Below, piece after piece: positions 21,091-28,956 of a DNA stretch of 28,956 bases (positions are counted from its first letter, which is position 1; each line of letters begins with the position of its first letter). The notes beneath the pieces were generated by a model. The model ran no database searches. It was not told the DNA's origin and was given only the letters and a program-made list of their open reading frames with translations. The translations under genes and the position numbers were made by a program. Where the stretch lies: the NCBI GenBank assembly GCA_003427395.1, contig BFEA01000110.1:2953729-2982684 (forward strand). Direction: 5' to 3'. The stretch is from Chara braunii (Eukaryota; Streptophyta; Charophyceae; Charales; Characeae).

Positions 21091-21331
21091 TAGGAAGTTA
21101 TTTGAACTTATTTCCCTTCTTGCTTGCGACGGGGTCAGACTTCCTATCGCCATGTTATTGTTTGAAAAAAATGCTTACCAACATCGTTATGAGCTTGCAT
21201 TTTTAGTCTTCCTGTTTACCAAAACGGAATGATGGGATTGTCAAACCTTTTCGAAATAATTCCCGGCTATTTCTGATTAGTGCTCCAAATTAAATCTCCC
21301 TTACCTTGTGGATTGTTTTTTCTGTGGGCAG
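21091..21331 (+). other. Core sequence ahead of the first coding exon
   Basis: AT-rich, without a coding frame I trust. It ends in a polypyrimidine tract and GGGCAG at 21326-21331, a good 3' splice site. It is therefore probably the end of an intron whose 5' exon lies further upstream, possibly in the left repeat. I see no GIY-YIG or other endonuclease motif here. Confidence 0.35.
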
Positions 21332-22290
21332 GTTCCCCCTTCGTTCTCAGGCAATAGATGGTATACCGATTTGCTGCTTGGGGACATGATATGGCTTGAC
21401 TCGTTTCCTACCCCGTCTCGCCCCACACAAACCCTAATCTCTCTTGCATCCCCGACCATCCTGGAATTTATCAAAATTCACTGAGTTAATGCCTTCCCCC
21501 CGTTAATCATTGTTCTCTCCTTTGATCAATGGGTTGATCTCTTGTGGACAACGGCCCACAACAAACCTGAGTTCCTCGAACTCACCAAGTACCTCGTGAC
21601 CCATGCGTCTGACATAGCTAGCGAGGATGAGCTAGTTTCGTCGTGCATTGATAATGACCTCGCAATGAAGGAGAGAGTTTTTTTGGAGATGTTTGGTGCG
21701 GAGTCTAATTTCTATGTTAGCCTCGTCTCTACGGAGCGGGCGGACTCGAATGGTGACGAAGGGGAGTGTGAGGAGGAGGATGGGGAGTCGTTACCTCTTA
21801 CGGAGGAGGAGAAGGCGTTTCATGCGATGATGGTAGCGGAAGGGAAGAAGGATAGAATCAGGGTGGTAGCAGACAATCAGAGAGTCAAGGTCAACAAGTA
21901 TGTTCGCAATAAGTTTCTTCCCACCGTCCCCCCGAGGTGGGTAGAGGCTCAGTCCAGGGATGTTGACGACAAGCTATGGGATCTATACACATTCAATTAT
22001 GTGGCCCCGGTTCACGCAGATTCCTATAGATTTTTGGCGTCCCTCACTGATGAAGAAATGAAGAAGTGCAGGGAGAAGGCGCTTATGGAGAATACTGACC
22101 TGATCAAGGGGAACTACCCCCTCACCGCTGATAGCATGAAGCTCCCTGTCATCGGGGACTTCGACCGATCCAAGTGTGTCATGTCGCCTTCTGCTCTCGC
22201 CATTAGGGGTTTCTTAGCCCCAAAGATCCAAGCACCCATAGCTGAGCTAAAGAGAATCTGGAATGTCGGTAGATCATACCTGAAATGCCA

Positions 22291-23099
22291 GTGTGTCGCA
22301 GAGTTGGGCACCGGGCGCCCAGAGCCGCACCCACCTGCACCCACCCAACCCACAGGGTGATGGGTCGGATTTAGGTCTACGTGAGTTGTCTTGGGTGGGG
22401 TATGGGCGGGCACAGCCAGCATGCCTTTCTGGATGACGGACGGGTGAAGATTTGACCTGGGTCGCCTGTTGGGTGGGTGGCAGGCGGGTGATGGCTTGGC
22501 CTGGGTCACCCGACCCATAGACTCAGGATGACCCGAAAATTATGCAATCGCCCCCCCCTCCTCGTGTAGTACGTCGGGCTTGAGGTTGTATAGTGTCTGA
22601 TTCAGTTGACCAAGAGGTCCCCTGACGAAGTAACGCCGGTGCGAAAGCAGTGCAGCTGCCCCTGGGCAAAAAAAAAAAATCTTGAAATATTTTTCCTTGA
22701 GAAGTTCAAGTAGCATTGTTGATGTTGCCGTTGTTTTAATAATAGGATTTTAGATGTCTTTGTTGCAATGCTATGTTGCAGATGAAATCGTGATGGTGTA
22801 AGGGACTGGCGTGGGCAGGCGCGGGCTGAGGCGGGTGGGTGTGGGTGAATAAAATTTAGGTATTGGACGCTGGCGGGTAATGATACTCTTACGGATGCGG
22901 GCGGGTGTGGGTGAGGGCTTTTTTCGGGTCATGGACGGATCGGGTGTGGGGCTGAAATTTCAGAAAATATTTTGGGTGGGTGGGGTTGTCTGAAAGTAAA
23001 AAATAAAATTCTTGGGCCGGGTGGATGGGGAAAAAAAAAATTTGGGCAGGTTGGGTCGAGGGTGAGGAAAAAGAAAAATTGCCCACCTCTGGTGTGTCA
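22291..23099. mobile_element. Non-autonomous hAT element with 8-bp TSD
   Basis: The element runs 22299-23091 (793 bp). The left end CAGAGTTGGGCA and the inverted right end CAGAGGTGGGCA match at 11 of 12 positions, with the CAGRG start usual for hAT. The flanks GTGTGTCG (22291-22298) and GTGTGTCA (23092-23099) form an 8-bp target duplication with one difference. Subterminal regions are full of GGGTG/CACCC words, the typical binding-site clutter of hAT ends. There is no transposase. It sits inside the RT gene's coding sequence. Element plus one TSD is 801 bp, so the host frame resumes unchanged on the far side. Confidence 0.88.
22613..22667 (+). ncRNA. Hammerhead-ribozyme-like core, probably degenerate
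   Basis: The plus strand shows CUGACGA (22622-22628) and GAAA (22643-22646), the two invariant strands of a hammerhead core. A stem-III-like hairpin follows, with GCAG (22647-22650) pairing CUGC (22656-22659). The strand before CUGACGA (GUCC) can partly pair with GGGC after stem III, giving a type I layout. Against it: the base after stem III is C where U16.1 is expected, the 14 bases between the two core strands form only a weak stem II, and stem I is short. A run of 12 A follows (about 22668-22679). Confidence 0.3.
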
Positions 23100-25872
23100 C
23101 AAGTGGAAAGGGAGACTGTGGAAAGAATATTTCATGGTTGGACCACGTGTTGTGGTACCTTTTATCCGATCTCGTCTATCTCTTCCCCCATGCCCCTTCT
23201 CTTCGTGCACGTGCCCGTGCTTTCAGGTTGAAGGCAAAAACCAAGTGGCGTGCCCCCGTGCTTGCGTCGGTAGTTTTCACCCACATGAGGGAGGTAATGG
23301 TCAAGATGGCATTTAATGTTACAATTGACCCTACGAGAACCGCGCAGAACATTCTGGATGATCCGGACATTATGCTGCACAAATTTCCAAAGACCATGGC
23401 CAAACTCATCCTCCCTAACAGGTTTGCACACGCAGCAAGCAAAAGGAAGAGGAAGGAAGTTGTGACTGCCTCTGCCTTCAAGCAACCAAGAAACAAGCAG
23501 CCATCTATTTTGCAGTTCTATGTTGCGCCCGCACATGCAGACAGGGAGGAATCGGTCTGTCACCAGCCAGCACATTTAAGCTTGAGCACCCCTCCTTCTT
23601 CCTCTGTTACGGGTCAGGAAGATGGTCAGGCCTCGACATGCAGCAAACCCCTCAGCAGAAGCCCCAGAGGCCTGATGACCTCTAGGGCATCACTTTTCAA
23701 GAGCTGACCGGCTTCCATGATCGCTGCCATGTGTGCAGGATGAGTTGGAGGAGGGGTTCATGTCTCGTGACCCCACAGGACGCTATAAGTGGCAGAAATC
23801 CTCTGCAGACGCCAACGAGTTTTTTGTGCATATTACACCAGCAGGGTCATGGAGTCTGTCCACTTCAGACCTATTCTTGAGAGAGTTGTTCACTGTTTCT
23901 TTCCTCGTGAAGCGAGGGAACTTTTATCCTTGGTAGTCATTGGATGGACTTACCTGAGATCACTGGAATCTGTCGTATACGGGCCTACAACCATGTTTCG
24001 GGATCTCTGTTTGGATGAATGGTTAAATTTTTGTCGTGGATTTCAATCTTGTCTTTGCTATACCAAACGTTTTTTACCCCATCATCATCCTTGCACGTTG
24101 GACACGACGCAACCTTTCCCATCCCTATTTTCTCATGTGTTGTTCTTAGATCCCTCTATCTCTGCGAATCCTAAGCTGTCTGAATTGTTAGCCCAAGACC
24201 TTAACCACATCTCACTTCACCCGAACAACCCGTTCGTTGCCCTTCATGAGTCCATCATGGCGTGGAGGCTGATTGAGGGATTCCTTTGTGAAAGGATGTA
24301 CATACCCAAGGCAACGCAGACTCGAGATTTTTCTTTTATTGTTGGGGAACTGGGGAAACAACTTGGCTGTGCTAAATTGAAACCACATGAGGATCTCCCG
24401 TTTGTCCTCTCCATTCATGCTGTCAAGCATGAGTTGGAATTCCTCACAAAGAGGCTTTTTATTGCCGACACTGTTAAAGCTGCTAATACCCCGTTCTTCG
24501 TTTGCATCCACTTGATCAGGAAGCTTGCCTTGGAGAGATTGTCTAGTGGCGACTTCATATCTATCCCTACTGTAGCGGAAGAAATTTTTGGGGAAGTCGT
24601 TTCCTCCCTAGCAAATTTCCTCCCCTCAGTGGACATTGACCCTAGGATATTACCCTAACTAATGACTCTCTACAAACATCATAAGTTGTATTAGGTGGTT
24701 GATAAATGCTTCCATGACCTTTCTTACTCCTATTGCTAGCTTGTGTGATGTCGTCCTCAAGTGTCTCACCCCTAATGTTATGGCACACTGTAAGCTGGTC
24801 CCTGATGGCCTACGCGGTTTTCATGGAATTGACACATCCCTGTGGTGGGCCATTGAATGATTCGGTACAAGACTATTGCTATAACATTCCTGATAAGGTA
24901 TTCTCTCTTTTCTTGGCAGATATCACTAGGTGCTTTGAAACTATTCCAATTGATTCATCTAAGGATAGTTTAATCGCTGCGGTGGCCTTTTTTGCCAGAC
25001 TTGCTTTTAAGCACACTGCTTCTCGGTCTACAGAACAGAGTATTAGATGCAAGATCATGAACAATGGTTCGTTTGCCTGTACCATGGATGAAACCAGGAA
25101 AAAACCAACTTCCAGGATGTTCTGGATGAGTATTAGGGATGTGATTCTACTCATGGAATGGTTATTGGCCCATTGTTTCACATCGTTTGGAGGAAAAATT
25201 TGGAGGCAAGTCCTGGGGATTCCCATGGGACTGCCGTGCTCTCCTACTTGGTGTACAATATATTTTTTCAAATATGAGTACGGGCTGATTATGAGACTTG
25301 CAGAGAGGAGAGTCTCCTTTCTTCTTCCTCTGTTTAAACATACGTTTCGTTACATCGATGACCTCCACTCGCTTAATAACCCTTCGATCCTCAATTTTTT
25401 GGAGAAACTGCCAATGGGTAAGGATCCTGATCTCTATACACTTTACCCCCGTCACCTCATCGAGATTAAGAATCAAACGGAAATCTTTGAGGTAGAGGAG
25501 TCAGGGGATGTGTATGGATTGAAGGTTCAGTTCTTGAATGTGGAAATCACTGTGACATTAGACGTGACAGGCTCGTTTTGTACTTCCAAATACGATAAAC
25601 GGCTCTCTCTGAATTTCCCAGTGATCAGGTATGTAAAAATGGCCTCCAACAGGCCTATCTAGCAGTCCTTGAACATTATCTTGTCCCAGGTGGCCACGAT
25701 CATGGTCTTCTGCTCGAATCCCAGAAATGCAGCAGAAAAGATTATGAGGGTAATCTCCTACATGACCAACAATAGTTTTTCCCGCCAAAGTTGTGTCAAT
25801 TGCGTGAACAGAGTCCTTAACGTTCCCCAAAATTTCCTCCTTCCCAGGGCGGATCCAACAGCAACAATTTAG

Positions 25873-26086
25873 GAATTCCGGGGGAGTAATCTGCATATTA
25901 ACTACAGTTACATACGAAAGCTTTGACAAATTGGTTGTTTGTGGTGATTGTGTGGGTGTCTTGGTGACCCCTACCAGTAGGGTTGCTAAGGTAGCTAGCG
26001 GATATCTTGCCTAAGGCAGGTACCTGCTACCTGCCTTAGCAAGCCACCCCTAGCGGGGAAGGGGAGGGTCACACACACACATATAT
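25873..26086 (+). other. 3' end of the element core
   Basis: Non-coding tail after the RT gene. It holds a strong inverted repeat at 26006-26043 and ends in a C/G-rich stretch running into (CA)5 and TATATA just before the right repeat begins. Confidence 0.4.
26006..26043 (+). other. Strong hairpin near the 3' end of the core
   Basis: CTTGCCTAAGGCAGGTA (26006-26022) pairs with TACCTGCCTTAGCAAG (26028-26043) across a 5-base CCTGC loop, with a single bulged C. It lies about 45 bp before the right direct repeat. It could be a 3'-end RNA structure recognised by the element's own RT, or a relic of a small palindromic insertion. Confidence 0.6.
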
Positions 26087-26120
26087 ATTCATTTAAAAAG
26101 CCTGTTTTTTATTATTATAT

Positions 26121-26175
<55 letters not shown>

Positions 26176-28835
26176 TTCGTTTATTATGATAAAATCCTGA
26201 AAGAAAAAACCCTTTTTCCGAGGGTTGGTTTTACCCCCGCATAAGACGCCTACCCCTTACTGAGCAACGGACCTGGATGGTACTTGTTGTTTTCTGTCCG
26301 ACTTAAAGAAATGAGGCGGACTCTGTTATTAGGCCCAAACAAAGCCCTACCATGGGTCTTCCTTTAGGACTAGCCTAGTACCCGGATGCTTAATGCTTCT
26401 GAGGAATAGGACCAGACCTTTGCGGGTCTTCATCTTGTCGGTTTTTGCATCGTTCGCTGTAGCCTCCTGTGACGATTGAAACCCTCAAAGTGGATGAACT
26501 CGACTGCCGCCGCGAATGGTTACTTGCGGGATTGCGCTAGTTGCGTGAATGCGCCGTTAGCCTTCCTGTTGGCCCATCCAAGGTGTCAGCCTGCAGTAGC
26601 ATCTGCTTCGCCATAGCTGGCTTCTGCTCAGATTTGATCACGTGACTATTCTTGGTCGTGAGTACCTGAATACGTGGTGACGTCTACACGTGACTGTTTT
26701 CCCTCGTCTCGCTCCTTGCAAAGAAAAAGGGTGGTCATATCTTGTCTGTCATGGCAAAAGCAGAGGTAATTCAGTTCTCCCATTTTGTCCCTCCCCCCAC
26801 CTCCTACCTCCCACCTTTGGCCCTGTATGTTCTCTCCTCTCCTCTCACCTCACTCTGATTAGTAGCACCACCCACCCCCTACCTCTCACTTTTTCGCCTC
26901 ATAACGTCCTCCCCTCTTACCTCACTCTAAATGGTCTTGTCTAAGGATCTGTGACCATCCCCTGTATGATACTCCATCCCTTTCGGTACGTCATGAAAGA
27001 GGTTTTTCTCTCTGAAGAGCCGATCTGATGGGGGTCGGTGAAAAGTACTTAAGAGCTTGCTCCATCGCCCTTTTTATTCATACGCCGCCACATAGGGGCC
27101 GCTCGACCAGATTGGGATCCCGTATCATCTCCTTTCTTCTTCGCTCCCCCTTCTCGTTGCTTGTTCCCCTTGTTGATCTGATGCGTTGTCCTCTGCCGCC
27201 CTTATTCAAGTTGTCGTCTACATGTTCTGTTTGATGTGCATGATGGGATTGGCTGTCTAGGGTCTCTTAGCTTCAGGTTGATCTGTGAGGAGCGGAGTAA
27301 TGGAGCTTCATGCGGCTGCGCACATAGCGCTTATTGTTTTTATTGCGTCCATGGCTTACCTGACGTTTCTGATGTTTATGGATCTACAATTCCTTAGAAC
27401 GATACCTGGAGAATCAAGTGTTTGTAACTCGTCCTTTGTTCCCTCATCTAGGTGGTGCATGGCGCTTTGATTACCACGCTGCTAGAGTGTGATCTTGAAA
27501 AGCTTTGAGAATCATGGGTAGAATGGCGACACGATCTCGTCCTTGTTGATTCCTGTTGATGTGCGGTTTGGTGTTCATTACGATCTTGGTTGTTGGCACA
27601 TGTATCTTGCTGCTTTTTGCTAGCTATGTTTCGAGCCCGCTGTCTTCTGATTCCTATCCTGCGTCCCCGCTCATGCCCCCCTCTGCTCTTTCCTCATCTT
27701 GGGCCGTTCCTTCCCTCCTCCTTCTCCGCTGCTTTTGCTTCGTTACACTGCTTTTGACCATAATAATGTTTTTCACAATATTGCACGTTAGTTTCCCTAT
27801 GTTTGATCACGATGTGTTGCAAGGTGGCTGACATCCCTCGTTCGTGATAAGCAGTGTGATCCTAGGTGTTGACGGTGGTTTTTGACCGCTGCTTCCGGGA
27901 GGGAACCGCTAATGACATGGTTAGACGCTTGCATCATAGCGATCTTCGTGAGGAGTTTTGGTTGGATCATACGCATTTCTGTATAGTGTGTGTGTTCGGT
28001 TCTCTGGGCATCTTGACTATCACATAAGATTAGCACATCTCTAGCAATGGACTCGTAATTTTGTGCCTGCTTATCTTCCGAGAGGATATGTAATTTGGGG
28101 TACTGCTGCCTCGATGGGAATATCCCTTAAAGTTGGTTTCGCAAGGATACATGCGTGTTCTTACGGAATATTTAGTGTTGGTTTTTGTTGAATGAATGGA
28201 TGCCCATTGATGATCGTATGTTGAACTTTGCTCGCCTTTTATGGCTTATGCTGGATTTAATCGCAGCATATCGCATTGCCAAAAGTTATTGATCCATGCT
28301 CTGATACGCTTTGTGGCCTGAGTTATGTGATTTGTTGTCTAATTCATGGGTGAACGACTTGAAGCCCTCTGATGTCTTCTTTAAGTCGCACCCATTCTTG
28401 TCGCCTCTTTGAATTAGCTTACCAGGGTCGCGGTATCTGTTGTCTAGTTCATGAATGTATGGGTTGAACCCCTTTGAAGTCTTCTCCAGTCACACCCATT
28501 CTTGTCGTCACTGTGAACTAGCCTCCCTTTGCTTGATAGAGGAGAGGAATTTTGTTCAAATGATGGATTGCTTTCTTCATTCCCTCATTGGACCTTAGTA
28601 TGACTAGTTCGGAGGTGATTATGATTTACAAGGTTGATAAACCAGTTTGGAGCATCATATTGGATTTGAGTGGTGAAGTGATATCGGATGCTTGGTTGTT
28701 TTTTCCTCGCTGTTTTTCGGTAAAAGTTGGTGACGAAATGTTGCTTAATCTTGATGTTGTTCATGAAGCACGTGCCCTTACCGAACATGCTGCGACACGG
28801 TCGCATGAGCCTAGCTTTGAAACATTACACACACA
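26087..28835 (+). repeat. Right long direct repeat (pLTR-like), 2749 bp
   Basis: Counterpart of 18287-21090, with the same start and end words. It has a pure TA run at about 26123-26173 and lacks about 46 bp near 26470. The ACGT-core cluster is intact at 26671-26692. The last open frame (28588-28845) shares its beginning with the left copy but differs at mostly non-synonymous sites. I therefore treat the repeat as non-coding. Confidence 0.85.
26670..26693 (+). promoter_or_regulatory. Cluster of ACGT-core elements, right repeat
   Basis: TACGTGG (26671-26677), TGACGTC (26678-26684) and CACGTG (26687-26692), the same three sites with the same spacing as in the left repeat. Confidence 0.4.
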
Positions 28836-28882
28836 CACGAGATAAACTGTGGAGGGAATAAGAGAGAGAATTTGGGGTTTTT

Positions 28883-28951
<69 letters not shown>

Positions 28952-28956
28952 ATGAT
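28836..28956. repeat. AC microsatellite and flank at the window end
   Basis: About 45 bp of unique sequence is followed by an AC run at about 28884-28948. The words ACACACACGAGAT occur both before (about 28832-28843) and after (about 28941-28953) this segment, which could be a local duplication. Confidence 0.6.

Larger units (their letters stand above)
21332..25872 (+). pseudogene. Penelope/TERT-like reverse transcriptase gene, broken
   Basis: A long protein, originally perhaps 1200 residues, now dead. The first block (21332-22298) is open except for TGA at 21482; it is unassigned and has an acidic patch. The hAT insertion interrupts it. The reading frame resumes at 23100 and carries a basic run KRKRK (23441-23455) and PIP box QPSILQFY (23498-23521). 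Frame breaks follow at about 23705-23800. The block 23789-24658 is unassigned. Near 24656-24900 come a stop and two frameshifts in the RT fingers (KHHKLY, RWLINAS). RT palm: motif A aspartate 24919-24921 (LADITRCFETIP), motif B GIPMGLPCSP 25216-25245, motif C YIDD 25351-25362, and FLNV near 25534. After TAG 25660 the same frame continues through a thumb-like region to 25872. No GIY-YIG domain is seen. The family placement rests on motifs only. Confidence 0.7.
18287..28835 (+). mobile_element. Composite Penelope-like retroelement with long direct repeats
   Basis: Two direct repeats (18287-21090 and 26087-28835) bracket a 4996-bp core that carries a decayed plus-strand gene with a Penelope/TERT-like RT. 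The start-to-start offset is exactly 7800 bp. Penelope-like elements are known to occur as tandem or partly tandem copies that create LTR-like direct repeats (pLTRs), which fits. A conventional LTR element is less likely: I see no gag, protease, integrase or tRNA primer site, and the RT motifs are not of the Ty1/Ty3 kind. Edges lie in CA microsatellite. Confidence 0.6.

Noticed and set aside
18287-28835. Ordinary LTR retrotransposon
   Set aside because: The repeats lack TG...CA ends, no tRNA primer site or polypurine tract was seen, and the core has no gag, protease, integrase or Ty1/Ty3-type RT.

Overview
The window looks like a stretch of a large, repeat-rich nuclear genome from the green-plant lineage, most likely a streptophyte alga of the Chara type. 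That assignment is inferred from style and not from any database search. The supporting signs are one long intronless receptor-like kinase of the plant RLK/Pelle type, a plant-style LINE with a zf-RVT tail, tRNA-derived SINE heads, long CA/GA microsatellites, and draft-assembly scars (a 151-base N run and a single N inside an exact 96-bp duplication).

Layout. 1-2837: low-information sequence with degenerate repeats, two tRNA-like heads on the minus strand and one possible terminal exon. 2838-5720 (minus): the only intact gene, a 960-residue membrane receptor kinase with a beta-propeller-like ectodomain and a complete kinase domain. 5721-9400: its upstream flank, a 96-bp tandem duplication, a duplicated block carrying a CA/GA compound microsatellite, a 251-bp poly(A)-tailed retroposon with a 10-bp target-site duplication, and a tRNA-derived SINE. 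9400-17960: a decayed LINE with ORF1 (DUF4283-like gag, CCHC knuckle, proline-rich linker, unassigned C-terminal domain) and ORF2 (APE endonuclease, RT, zf-RVT), broken by frameshifts and stop codons.

18287-28835: the most interesting part. Two direct repeats of about 2.8 kb, offset by exactly 7800 bp, flank a 5.0-kb core. The core holds a decayed plus-strand gene whose C-terminal part is a reverse transcriptase of Penelope-like/TERT-like type (motif A aspartate, GIPMGLPCSP, YIDD, FLNV). Ahead of the RT is a long region (roughly 800 codons) in which I recognise no domain, including no GIY-YIG endonuclease. It does contain a basic nuclear-localisation-like run followed by a perfect PCNA-interacting (PIP-box) consensus. 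The gene appears to begin behind a good 3' splice site. It is interrupted by a 793-bp non-autonomous hAT element with 12-bp terminal inverted repeats and an 8-bp target duplication, and that insert in turn carries a hammerhead-ribozyme-like core. The repeat boundaries lie in CA microsatellite.

The three large blocks (receptor kinase, LINE, RT composite) show no sign of working together. The window reads as one host gene embedded in layered, mostly dead mobile DNA.
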